From the NCBI GenBank assembly GCA_900543885.1, contig UQTA01000045.1:1-22685 (forward strand): 22,685 nt of DNA. The letters run 5' to 3'. The notes below the pieces were generated by a model that saw only the letters and a list, made by a program, of their open reading frames with translations, searched no databases and was not told the origin of the DNA. Positions 15,343 through 22,630 of the stretch are shown here, piece after piece (within the stretch, counting starts at the first letter, position 1; each line of letters begins with the position of its first letter). Made by a program: the position numbers and the translations under genes. The stretch is from an uncultured Clostridium sp. GTDB lineage: Bacteria > Bacillota > Clostridia > Lachnospirales > Lachnospiraceae.

Positions 15343-16170
15343 ATGGTGTACAGAGTTTACATAGATGTGATATTTGCAGAGAATCTGTTAATGGATCTGG
15401 CAGTACTTGCAATGCTGAATCAGCTTTTTTCATACCGTGCAGATTTTAAGCATCTGTTAAAGGGAGCTTTTGTGGGAGCTTTGTGGGCCTGTATCCTGGC
15501 GGCATTTCCGGGAATCCCGATTATTGTTCAGATGTTTGGAACCTATGTGGCAGCCGGGATGGTAATGGCAGCTGTGGCTTATGGGATAAAGAGCCGGAGA
15601 GAACTTTTTCGGGCCATGGGAGGAATCTATCTTATATCGGTCGTCCTTGGGGGCGTTATGTTGGCCATTATGGAAAGCAGTCCTGCCAGAGAACTTGCAA
15701 AATGGCTGCCGGAAAGTTTTTTTGCACGTTTGTTTCTGGCTGCCGGAGGTATCTGCTTCTGTCTGTGGTTTTTCCAGGTTTTGCGTTTTTGGGGCGTCAG
15801 AAAGGCAGAAAGCCGGTATTTAAGAAATGTTACTCTGTTTTATGCGGGCCAGACGATAAAGACCAGAGGGCTGATCGATACAGGAAATCATTTAAGGGCG
15901 CCTGTAAGCGGTATTCCCATCCATGTAGCTACAGCTGGGCTTATGAAACGGCTTTGTCCGGCGATAAAAGGTGTTATGTATGTGCCTTACCGCTGCGTAG
16001 GCAGCAGCGGCATTCTTCCGGCTGTAAGGATCGATGAAATGAAGATAGAAGGGGAAACAGACAGCTTTGTGATACCGAAGCCCTGGATCGCCATAACCAA
16101 GGGAAATTTATCTCCCGATAATGAATATGAAGTGCTGATACAGAAGAATGATGAAGGGATGCAAGTATAG
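15343..16170 (+). CDS. spoIIGA: Sigma-E processing aspartic peptidase SpoIIGA
   Basis: SpoIIGA is the mother-cell membrane protease that cleaves pro-sigma-E during sporulation. The N-terminal half is strongly hydrophobic with about five membrane segments, starting YIDVIFAENLLMDLAVLAML. The C-terminal half carries the aspartic protease motif LIDTGNHL, with Asp179 close to the catalytic Asp183 of Bacillus SpoIIGA, and IPKPWIAI. Start choice is uncertain. ATG 15343 (MVYRVYIDV) fits family starts, but GGAGG (15321-15325) is rather far from it; the frame is open from a GTG at 15325 that overlaps that GGAGG. sigE follows after 11 bp, with its ribosome site over the spoIIGA stop, so substrate and protease are co-expressed. 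Confidence 0.92.
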   Translation: MVYRVYIDVIFAENLLMDLAVLAMLNQLFSYRADFKHLLKGAFVGALWACILAAFPGIPIIVQMFGTYVAAGMVMAAVAYGIKSRRELFRAMGGIYLISVVLGGVMLAIMESSPARELAKWLPESFFARLFLAAGGICFCLWFFQVLRFWGVRKAESRYLRNVTLFYAGQTIKTRGLIDTGNHLRAPVSGIPIHVATAGLMKRLCPAIKGVMYVPYRCVGSSGILPAVRIDEMKIEGETDSFVIPKPWIAITKGNLSPDNEYEVLIQKNDEGMQV

Positions 16171-16181
16171 GAGGAATCAAT

Positions 16182-16922
16182 ATGATGATAAAAGTGTGTG
16201 TGCCAAATCGTTTTCAGTTAAAAACTGTTTCAAGGTTTCGGACTGTTCTTATGCCAGGACAGGGAGAAGTGCATTATATCGGGGGAGCAGATATCCTGCC
16301 GCCGCCTTTAGACACAGAAGAGGAGGGAAAGATGATTGCATGCCTGGGAACAGAAGAGGATCAAAAAGCCCGTGCTGCCCTGATCGAACACAATCTGCGG
16401 CTGGTAGTGTATATAGCAAAGAAATTTGACAACACAAGCGTTGGCGTGGAAGATCTGATCTCCATTGGCACGATCGGACTTATAAAAGCCATTAATACAT
16501 TTAAGGCTGATAAGAATATTAAACTTGCCACCTATGCATCCAGGTGTATTGAAAATGAGATATTGATGTATCTGCGTCGGAATAATAAGACGAAACTGGA
16601 GGTATCTATTGATGAACCTTTAAATGTAGACTGGGATGGGAATGAACTGCTGCTGTCGGATATCCTTGGGACAGATGAAGATGTGATCTATCATGGGATT
16701 GAAGATGAGATAGAGAAAAATCTTTTAAATACTGCCATCAGCCGCCTTGCACCCAGGGAAAGAAAAATCGTGGAATTGCGATATGGCCTTACAAGTGCAG
16801 ACGGAGAGGAAATGACCCAGAAAGAAGTGGCAGATCTGATGGGGATATCCCAGTCTTATATATCAAGACTGGAAAAGAAGATCATGAAACGTCTGAAAAA
16901 AGAGATTGTCCGGTTTGAGTAA
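16182..16922 (+). CDS. sigE: RNA polymerase sporulation sigma factor sigma-E (pro-form)
   Basis: This is the mother-cell sigma factor of early sporulation, made as an inactive precursor. An N-terminal pro-sequence of about 31 residues precedes HYIGGADILPPPL, which parallels the Bacillus processing site YYIGGSEALPPPL, so cleavage by SpoIIGA near Tyr32 is likely. Region 2 (NLRLVVYIAKKFDNTSVGVEDLISIGTIGLI, cited in part) and region 4 (EVADLMGISQSYISRLEKK) are intact. AGGAGG at 16169-16174 supports the ATG at 16182. The Bacillus pro-sequence is rich in basic and hydrophobic residues; here it is MMIKVCVPNRFQLKTVSRFR. The gene ends at a strong terminator, so sigG downstream is not read with it. Confidence 0.96.
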   Translation: MMIKVCVPNRFQLKTVSRFRTVLMPGQGEVHYIGGADILPPPLDTEEEGKMIACLGTEEDQKARAALIEHNLRLVVYIAKKFDNTSVGVEDLISIGTIGLIKAINTFKADKNIKLATYASRCIENEILMYLRRNNKTKLEVSIDEPLNVDWDGNELLLSDILGTDEDVIYHGIEDEIEKNLLNTAISRLAPRERKIVELRYGLTSADGEEMTQKEVADLMGISQSYISRLEKKIMKRLKKEIVRFE

Positions 16923-16938
16923 GAGTTTGGCTCTATAG

Positions 16939-16980
16939 AAGTGCAGAACAGCAGAAAATTGCTGATCCTGCACTTTTTTT
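16939..16980 (+). terminator. Rho-independent terminator after sigE
   Basis: AAGTGCAG (16939-16946) pairs with CTGCACTT (16968-16975). Inside it CAGCA pairs with TGCTG (16949-16953 with 16960-16964), and a T7 run follows at 16974-16980. Confidence 0.92.
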
Positions 16981-17045
16981 GTGCCAATGATACGGTGTGG
17001 AGTATATAAAAAACGTTAAAAAAGCTGTGAATAAAATATCAATCA

Positions 17046-17081
17046 TTGCATTTGTCGCAAAAAGTGCTACAATTCTACAAT
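17046..17081 (+). promoter_or_regulatory. Overlapping candidate promoters of the antiporter-kinase operon
   Basis: TTGCAT (17046-17051) with TACAAT (17068-17073), spacing 16, and TTGTCG (17052-17057) with TACAAT (17076-17081), spacing 18, overlap. Either gives a leader of about 115-125 nt before the GTG at 17205. That leader contains a 6-bp stem GGTCGT/ACGACC (17097-17102 with 17124-17129). I do not recognise a riboswitch in it. Confidence 0.5.
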
Positions 17082-17204
17082 GCACGTAAAAAATGAGGTC
17101 GTTTTCTGGCAGGGGGCATGAGGACGACCCAGGAGGGAAAAACAAAAGATTTTCAGGAACAGAAAGATTCCGAGAAAATATTATACAGATAGGAGGAAAT
17201 TATT

Positions 17205-18638
17205 GTGAAAAAGATTATTTCGCTGTTGGAAACCATAGCATTTTTCTTTATGGCATTTCCAATGACAGCGTGGGCGGCTGAAGGATCAGCTGAAAGTATT
17301 TCACCTGTATTTTGCATTCCTTTTGCAGGATTGCTTCTTTGTGTGGCTGTACTGCCTCTTGTAAAGGCAGAATGGTGGGAAAGTCATCAGCCTCATGCGG
17401 TAGTGTTCTGGTCGCTGCTGTTTATTGTTCCATTTGCTGTTTTCTTTGGGGCAGGAGAGGCAGCAGAAAAAGTATTGGAATGCATCATTGATGATTATCT
17501 TACATTTATTGTACTGTTATTTGGCTTGTTCTGTGTAGCAGGTAATATTACGCTGGAAGGAGATCTGGCAGGTTCACCAAGAATCAATGTAGGCCTTCTG
17601 TTATTAGGAACCATGCTTTCCAGCTGGGTAGGAACTACCGGTGCCAGTATGCTGATGGTACGTCCTATGATCAAGATGAATGCCTGGAGAAAGCGCAGAA
17701 GCCACATTATGGTATTTTTTATCTTCCTGATCTCAAATATCGGCGGCTGTCTTACACCGATCGGAGATCCGCCTTTGTTAATGGGATTTATGCGTGGAGT
17801 CCCATTTTTCTGGAGTCTTCACCTGCTGCCGGTTCTTCTGTTTAATGCAGTGGTTCTTCTTACTGTATTTTATTTTCTGGATCGCAGAGCTTACAGAAAG
17901 GACATTGCAGAAGGAAGAAAGCCAGATATCAGTAAACCTGGTACAGAAATATATATTTTAGGTCTTCATAACCTGATCTTTCTGGTCATGATCGTGGCTG
18001 CTGTTATCTTAAGCGGAACTTTACCGGGAATGGCTGCATTTCAGGATGCCAGTGGAGCTGTAAAGGGCATTCCGGTGTTTAAAGATGTGAAACTTACATA
18101 TCCGGCGCTGATCGAAGTAGTTATTATTTTGCTGGCTGCATTATTATCCTTTAAAACCACCAATGTAGAGATCCGCCGTAAGAACCATTTTACCTGGGGC
18201 GCCATCAAAGAGGTAGCAGTACTGTTTATCGGTATCTTTATTACGATGCAGCCGGCTCTTATGATCTTAAAGGCAAAAGGTGCAGAGCTGGGTATTACAC
18301 AGCCGTTCCAGATGTTCTGGGCAACTGGTTTCCTGTCAAGCTTTTTGGATAATACACCTACCTATCTGGTGTTCCTTACAACAGCCGGTTCTCTGGGCTT
18401 TACAGAGGGAATGCAGACCATTCTGGGAACTGTGCCTATCGCTATGCTGGAAGCCATCTCCTGCGGTGCTGTATTTATGGGAGCCAATACCTATATTGGA
18501 AATGCACCAAACTTTATGGTAAAAGCGATCTCCGACGAAAACGGTATTAAGATGCCTTCTTTCTTTGGATATCTGCTGTGGTCTATTACATTTTTAGTTC
18601 CAGTCTTTTTCCTGGACATGTTAGTATTCTTTTTATAA
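17205..18638 (+). CDS. ArsB/NhaD-superfamily Na+/H+ antiporter-like membrane protein
   Basis: A 477-residue polytopic membrane protein with about 11-13 hydrophobic segments, resembling the sodium:proton antiporter/citrate-transporter group of the ion transporter superfamily (COG1055-like). Recognisable stretches are GNITLEGDLAGSPRINVG, SSWVGTTGASMLMVRPM, ISNIGGCLTPIGDPPLL, the central cytoplasmic loop, SSFLDNTPTYLVF and ANTYIGNAPNFMVKAI. The paired helix-break motifs (TPIGDPP and IGNAPN) are typical of two-fold repeated carriers. A signal-like N terminus ends TAWAAEG. AGGAGG at 17191-17196 sets the GTG at 17205. The transported ion is not proven by sequence. It forms an operon with the kinase-like gene 15 bp downstream. 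Confidence 0.85.
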   Translation: MKKIISLLETIAFFFMAFPMTAWAAEGSAESISPVFCIPFAGLLLCVAVLPLVKAEWWESHQPHAVVFWSLLFIVPFAVFFGAGEAAEKVLECIIDDYLTFIVLLFGLFCVAGNITLEGDLAGSPRINVGLLLLGTMLSSWVGTTGASMLMVRPMIKMNAWRKRRSHIMVFFIFLISNIGGCLTPIGDPPLLMGFMRGVPFFWSLHLLPVLLFNAVVLLTVFYFLDRRAYRKDIAEGRKPDISKPGTEIYILGLHNLIFLVMIVAAVILSGTLPGMAAFQDASGAVKGIPVFKDVKLTYPALIEVVIILLAALLSFKTTNVEIRRKNHFTWGAIKEVAVLFIGIFITMQPALMILKAKGAELGITQPFQMFWATGFLSSFLDNTPTYLVFLTTAGSLGFTEGMQTILGTVPIAMLEAISCGAVFMGANTYIGNAPNFMVKAISDENGIKMPSFFGYLLWSITFLVPVFFLDMLVFFL

Positions 18639-18653
18639 GGAGGGGAACGTATC

Positions 18654-19676
18654 ATGGAATATACAAAGGAAAACCTCCGTGAACTGGCGGAGAGCATCTA
18701 TGATCTGGATGCAGAAGTTTATGCCCAGTTAGGTTCTTCTCTGGGACGTGTTTTTAACCGTGACCGTGAAGGCTGCGTGAACGATATGGTGCGCCTGATG
18801 CTGAGGAAAGACGCTCATCAGCTGCGAAGTGAGCTGGCATTGATCAGTAATATGGCCCGTACCATTGAAGATAAAGAAACAAGATCTATGATCATGACAG
18901 AATATAACCGTATTTTAATGGATGTCATGGCACTTCCAACCAGTTTTGCAAGCGGGGATATCCTGGATGAGAAGACAGCTGACCTGAATGCATTGCAGTT
19001 TAAAGCACGTTTTGGAAAAGATAATCACCGCATTATCTGTATCAGCCGTACTTATGGCTGCGGCGGAAACGAGATTGGATTTATGCTGGCTGACAAATTG
19101 AAGATCAACTACTATGATGCAGAGATCTTCTCAGCCGTATTAAAGCGGCTTCAGGCAGAGCAGGACGAAAGGATCAAAGACAGTTCTGCTTATCCTTCAG
19201 ATAAAGCAAACATGGAAGCAGCATTTGCGGCACCTAAGAGAGCGACTATAAAAGAACGTATGAGGGAATTCAGCCGTTACCATGGTTTATCTAAGAGGGA
19301 CGCTGTGTTCTTTAACCAAAGTGATTTGATCTGCGAAATGGCGAAAAAAGAAGATTTTATTGTTATGGGACGATGTGCAGATGTGATCCTTACGAACAAT
19401 CATATCCCTCATATCAGTATTTTCATTACAGCGCCTTTTGAAAGACGTATGCAGCGTGTGATGGAAATGCACCCTGATCTGACAGAGAAAAAAGTAAAAC
19501 ATATGTTAAAGCAGTTAGACCGTCAGCATCAGGATTATTACTGCTTTTACACCGGCCGCAGATGGGGAAATGCAGACAACTACGACTTGTGCATCAACAG
19601 TTCAGCATACGGAATCGAAGGTTCCGTGGATTTTATTTTAAGAATGTTAAAAAGTGCAAAAGAGCAGGAAATATAA
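18654..19676 (+). CDS. Cytidylate-kinase-like protein
   Basis: A 340-residue protein in two parts. The C-terminal part (from about residue 126) resembles the cytidylate kinase-like family (Cytidylate_kin2 type): HRIICISRTYGCGGNEIG at about 126-143 is a P-loop-like nucleotide site, followed by DAEIFSAVL, the VMGRCADVILTN segment, and FERRMQRVMEMHPDLTEKK with the basic residues of the lid. The first 120 residues are helical and charged and I do not recognise them. It lacks the compact form of true Cmk, so the substrate is unknown and it may be regulatory. It follows the antiporter gene with a strong AAGGAGG site, suggesting a shared transcript and a possible functional link. It converges on sigG with only 37 bp between. 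Confidence 0.8.
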   Translation: MEYTKENLRELAESIYDLDAEVYAQLGSSLGRVFNRDREGCVNDMVRLMLRKDAHQLRSELALISNMARTIEDKETRSMIMTEYNRILMDVMALPTSFASGDILDEKTADLNALQFKARFGKDNHRIICISRTYGCGGNEIGFMLADKLKINYYDAEIFSAVLKRLQAEQDERIKDSSAYPSDKANMEAAFAAPKRATIKERMREFSRYHGLSKRDAVFFNQSDLICEMAKKEDFIVMGRCADVILTNNHIPHISIFITAPFERRMQRVMEMHPDLTEKKVKHMLKQLDRQHQDYYCFYTGRRWGNADNYDLCINSSAYGIEGSVDFILRMLKSAKEQEI

Positions 19677-19713
19677 TCCCTTGATCATAGAGGTGGGATC
19701 AGGAGAACGAATA

Positions 19714-20490
19714 TCAAGCCAGATAGGCACGCATGGAACGCAGGGCATTTTTTTCCAGCCTTGAAACCTGTGCCTGACTGATATGGATCTCCTGGGCCAC
19801 CTCTGTCTGCGTTTTGCCTTCAAAAAACCGCAGATCGATAATGTGACGTTCACGGTCTGGAAGCCGTTTCATGGCTTCCAAAAGGGAAAGATCTTCCACC
19901 CAGTTTTCTTCCCGGTTTTTCTTGTCGCTGATCTGATCCATGACGTAAAGAGGATCACCGCCATCTGTAAATACCGGTTCATATAGGCTCACAGGTGTCT
20001 GAATAGCGTCTAAAGCATAAGTGATGTCTTCGCCGGAAATACCGATTTCACTGGCAATCTCTAAAATCGTAGGTTCTTTTGCATGGAGCCTGGTAAGCTG
20101 TTCTCTGGCACATAGGGCTTTATAGGCAGTGTCCCGTAAGGAACGGCTGACACGTATAGCATTATTATCCCGCAGATATCTGCGCACTTCTCCCAGAATC
20201 ATAGGAACTGCATAAGTAGAAAATTTAACGTTTTGTGTAATGTCAAAATTATCAATCGCTTTGATCAGACCAATGCATCCGATCTGGAATAGGTCATCTA
20301 AATTTTCCTGATTGCCGGAAAAACGCTGGATCACACTTAAGACCAGACGCAGATTCCCTTTGATATAACGTTCTCTGGCATCCTTATCCCCTTTCAGTAT
20401 CTTTAAAAACAGTTCTTTTTTTTCTTCGCTGCTAAGAAGGGGCAGCTTTGATGTATTCACTCCGCAGATCTCAACTTTATAGCCGGACAT
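19714..20490 (-). CDS. sigG: RNA polymerase sporulation sigma factor sigma-G
   Basis: This is the late forespore sigma factor. The sequence MSGYKVEICGVNTSKLPLL matches the typical sigma-G N terminus. GNLRLVLSVIQRF, LFQIGCIGLIKAIDNFD, FSTYAVPMILGEVRRYLRD, IRVSRSLRD and DGGDPLYVMDQISD follow, with region 4 ending EIHISQAQVSRLEK. The start at 20490 is chosen because GGAGGT (complement of 20501-20506) lies 10 nt upstream and the encoded N terminus fits the family; an ATG 33 bp further upstream has no ribosome site. At 258 residues it is normal length. In Bacillus sigG follows sigE on the same strand. Here it is on the opposite strand, past an antiporter-kinase pair, so it must have its own promoter, which I could not identify. 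Confidence 0.96.
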   Translation of the reverse strand: MSGYKVEICGVNTSKLPLLSSEEKKELFLKILKGDKDARERYIKGNLRLVLSVIQRFSGNQENLDDLFQIGCIGLIKAIDNFDITQNVKFSTYAVPMILGEVRRYLRDNNAIRVSRSLRDTAYKALCAREQLTRLHAKEPTILEIASEIGISGEDITYALDAIQTPVSLYEPVFTDGGDPLYVMDQISDKKNREENWVEDLSLLEAMKRLPDRERHIIDLRFFEGKTQTEVAQEIHISQAQVSRLEKNALRSMRAYLA

Positions 20491-20653
20491 ATTTTCCTCT
20501 ACCTCCGTTATGATAGCTTTCATGAAAAATGCTGTTATAACGGAATGATGTACGGAATGAGGGAATTTTATACCTGGAAAATGTCAGAAAACAGCTACAG
20601 CTTACCTAGAGTGCTTCTTTTATCAGGGTCAAATGAACCTGTAAGGGTTGTAA

Positions 20654-20682
20654 TTGAATTATCTTCAAGGAACGGCTATAAT
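20654..20682 (+). promoter_or_regulatory. Sigma-A-type promoter of the hairpin-nuclease cassette
   Basis: TTGAAT (20654-20659) and a perfect TATAAT (20677-20682) are 17 bp apart, placing the start near 20689. The resulting leader would be about 230 nt, holding a small hairpin (GTTTC/GAAAC, 20710-20714 with 20722-20726) and then the long hairpin. The region 20491-20735 has no other feature I can support. Confidence 0.75.
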
Positions 20683-20735
20683 GATAAATGGAGAGAGTTC
20701 ATAAAAAATGTTTCGGGGAATGAAACGAAAAAATA

Positions 20736-20898
20736 ATGTTCTCTCGGAATCTTTCTGTACCTGATTTTGTGAGATGATTTTTTGTCAGTTGTGCCCAAAT
20801 TTCTGAGGCGTACGCGGTGCGTACGTTGATGAAATTCGGGTGCGGCTGGCGGAAAATCAGCCACAAAGGCAGGTGCATGAAAGACTCCGAGAGGACAT
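20736..20898 (+). ncRNA. Long imperfect hairpin RNA in the leader of the nuclease operon
   Basis: Nearly the whole 163 nt folds on itself. Pairs run 20738-20755 with 20879-20896, 20756-20763 with 20870-20877, 20765-20771 with 20862-20868, 20776-20788 with 20846-20858, 20789-20803 with 20831-20845 and 20807-20815 with 20819-20827, around a GGT loop. By hand count about 12 pairs are G-U wobbles in plus-strand RNA and only about two are A-C mismatches. Decay of a DNA palindrome should give both in similar number, so selection on plus-strand RNA is likely. The hairpin ends 10 nt before the ribosome site of the next gene. There is no U-run. I do not recognise a known RNA class. Confidence 0.7.
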
Positions 20899-20921
20899 AA
20901 TAATGGACAGGAGTGAAGCTT

Positions 20922-21353
20922 ATGATATTGATCGCATGTATAGACGATAATAAAGGTATGATGTTTAACCATCGCCGACAAAGTCAGGATCGGGTGCTGC
21001 GCCGACATATTCTGGATATGGTGGGAGACTCCAATTTGTGGATGAATGAATACAGCGTGAAGATGTTTGAAAAAGACAGCGAGGGACAGATGCAGGAACA
21101 TATCCAGGTGGATGAGGATTTTCTTAGAAAAGCGGCGGAGGGTGAGTACTGTTTCGTGGAGACTTTCGACTGCGGACCAGATATGTTTCCGGAGACGGCA
21201 AATGTGGAAGCAGTAGTACTGTATAAATGGAACCGTGTATATCCCGCAGATCAATATTTTTCCAAGGACCTGTCAGGGTGGAAAATGGTGGAAACAGAAG
21301 AATTTGCAGGTTCTTCCCATGAAAAGATAACCAAAGAGAGGTACGAAAGATGA
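20922..21353 (+). CDS. Conserved-looking small protein of unknown function, partner of the nuclease
   Basis: A 143-residue protein without signal peptide or membrane helix. The start MILIACIDDNKGMMFNHRRQSQD vaguely recalls the first strand and loop of dihydrofolate reductases, but the rest (LWMNEYSVKMF, GEYCFVETFDCGPD, VVLYKWNRVYPADQYF) does not carry enough of that family to name it. Some databases may label relatives as ribonuclease Z; I see no metallo-beta-lactamase HxHxDH motif, so that label would not be supported. AGGAG at 20909-20913 supports the ATG at 20922; a GTG at 20913 is less likely because it overlaps that site. Its TGA overlaps the nuclease ATG by 4 bp (ATGA), which indicates coupled translation and a shared role. 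Confidence 0.75.
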   Translation: MILIACIDDNKGMMFNHRRQSQDRVLRRHILDMVGDSNLWMNEYSVKMFEKDSEGQMQEHIQVDEDFLRKAAEGEYCFVETFDCGPDMFPETANVEAVVLYKWNRVYPADQYFSKDLSGWKMVETEEFAGSSHEKITKERYER

Positions 21354-22420
21354 GAAAAATAAAATATTGGGTACTGGGGCTGGCGGCAGCAGTCTCTCTT
21401 TTTGTCAGCGCCTGTGGACAGACGACCGCAGCTGGGACAGCTGAAGCTGTAAAACAGACAACAGAAACAGCAACAAAAGAGACAGATCAAAGTGTAACAG
21501 TAGAAACCGTTCAGACACCGAAAGCGGCAGCAGCTCAGATCAAAAGCAGCAGCGGGACATTTGATCTTTCTGCGATCCCGGCTTATTCCGGTCAGCCTTA
21601 CATAGCGGTCAATGACAATGTTCCTTTCTTTTCCCAGTCGGATCTGACGGATGTTTCATTTGAAAGCTACGGTGATCTGGATGCGTTAGGGCGCTGCAGC
21701 ACGGCTTTTGCCAACGTAGGAACAGACACTATGCCTACAGAAAAAAGGGGGAATATCGGTCAGGTAAAACCTACAGGCTGGCATACAACAAAATATGACT
21801 TTGTAGATGGAAAGTATCTGTATAACCGATGCCATCTGATCGGATATCAGCTGACAGCGGAAAATGCCAATGAAAAGAATCTGATTACAGGAACCCGATA
21901 CTTAAATGTCCAGGGAATGCTGCCTTTTGAAAATATGACAGCCGATTATGTAAAAGAAACAGGAAACCATGTTTTATACCGTGTGACACCTGTTTTTGAA
22001 GGTGATAATCTGGTTGCGGCAGGTGTACTTATGGAAGCGGAGTCTGTAGAAGACCAGGGAGAAGGCGTTGAATTCTGTGTATTTGTTTACAATGTGCAGC
22101 CGGGAGTTGCCATTGATTATGCCACTGGTGACAGCTGGCTAGATGAAAATGGCACTGCAGGTCAAAAAACTGAAAAAGAGACTCAGGCTGCTAGCAAGAC
22201 ACAGACTCAGGCAGAAACAAAACAAGCCCAAACTCAGGCCACACAGGCACCAGCAAAACAGACTTCCACTTATATCCTGAATACTAATTCAAAAAAATTC
22301 CATAAACCAGGCTGTTCAGCTGTATCGCAGATGAAGGAGTCTAATAAAGCGGAATTTACAGGAACAAGGGATGAAGTGATCGCCAAAGGATATGATCCCT
22401 GCAAGAAATGTAATCCATAA
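21350..22420 (+). CDS. Secreted lipoprotein DNA/RNA non-specific endonuclease
   Basis: A 356-residue exported nuclease. The N terminus is a lipoprotein signal with lipobox VSAC (Cys22), so it should be anchored outside the cell by Lgt. A Thr/Ala/Gln-rich linker leads to the nuclease domain (about residues 70-255) of the EndA/NucA beta-beta-alpha-metal type. NRCHLIGYQL (159-168, His162) takes the place of the usual DRGH motif, and NEKNLITGTRYLN supplies the conserved metal-binding Asn region. A second Gln/Thr-rich linker precedes a C-terminal module (YILNTNSKKFHKPGC ... DPCKKCNP) with three cysteines and a His, a putative zinc-type domain also seen after other secreted nucleases. Role could be nucleic acid scavenging or biofilm DNA cleavage; this is inference. 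Confidence 0.88.
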   Translation: MRKIKYWVLGLAAAVSLFVSACGQTTAAGTAEAVKQTTETATKETDQSVTVETVQTPKAAAAQIKSSSGTFDLSAIPAYSGQPYIAVNDNVPFFSQSDLTDVSFESYGDLDALGRCSTAFANVGTDTMPTEKRGNIGQVKPTGWHTTKYDFVDGKYLYNRCHLIGYQLTAENANEKNLITGTRYLNVQGMLPFENMTADYVKETGNHVLYRVTPVFEGDNLVAAGVLMEAESVEDQGEGVEFCVFVYNVQPGVAIDYATGDSWLDENGTAGQKTEKETQAASKTQTQAETKQAQTQATQAPAKQTSTYILNTNSKKFHKPGCSAVSQMKESNKAEFTGTRDEVIAKGYDPCKKCNP

Positions 22421-22497
22421 TATGCAATGGGAAAAATTAGAAATCAGATATACTTAGCATAACACGGGTGCGGGGAGAATTCAAGAGCTAATTATAA

Positions 22498-22542
22498 AAA
22501 AGTATTATTTGGCCAATGTGTCAGATAATGCTTTTCTTTTTT
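22498..22542 (+). terminator. Possible terminator after the nuclease gene
   Basis: AAAAGTATTAT (22498-22508) pairs with ATAATGCTTTT (22525-22535) with one wobble and is followed by a broken T-run to 22542. The loop is 16 nt and the stem is AT-rich, so it is weaker than the other terminators in the window. Confidence 0.4.
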
Positions 22543-22584
22543 GGCAATACAATATTTAAATTGCTATATAGTCGTGAAAGGTCC

Positions 22585-22630
22585 GAAAACCACCGGCGCG
22601 CATTACAGATGCGCATTTGGGAGAAAATCC
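22585..22630 (-). repeat. Intergenic dispersed-type repeat, right copy (inverted)
   Basis: This is the reverse complement of the left-end repeat: an exact 20-bp match (22590-22609 with 46-65) plus matching flanks. This copy also forms a compact hairpin GCGCAT-TACAG-ATGCGC at 22598-22614. Together with the rest of 22421-22685 it lies in a gene-free stretch. Sequence beyond 22630 shows only weak resemblance to positions 1-23. Confidence 0.6.

Noticed and set aside
17097..17204. Riboswitch in the antiporter leader (guanidine or Na+ type)
   Set aside because: One ACGA near a short stem recalls mini-ykkC loops, but the second required hairpin is missing and no other class signature is visible.
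19677..19713. Shared bidirectional terminator between the kinase-like gene and sigG
   Set aside because: CCTTGATC and GATCAGG can pair only with a bulge and there is no T-run on either side.
20491..20600. Sigma-F/sigma-G type promoter for sigG on the minus strand
   Set aside because: Fragments such as GCATT and CATAAC, or GTATA further up, occur, but spacing and -10 matches are too poor to call.
20545..20736. 63-codon open frame between sigG and the long hairpin
   Set aside because: It has no convincing ribosome site, no recognisable domain, and the best promoter of the region (TTGAAT 17 bp TATAAT) lies inside it. A real gene here is unlikely, though not excluded.
20676..21254. 192-codon minus-strand open frame over the hairpin and small protein gene
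   Set aside because: It lies opposite a well-supported plus-strand gene with a good ribosome site and across the structured leader; its product is His/Phe-rich with no family features.
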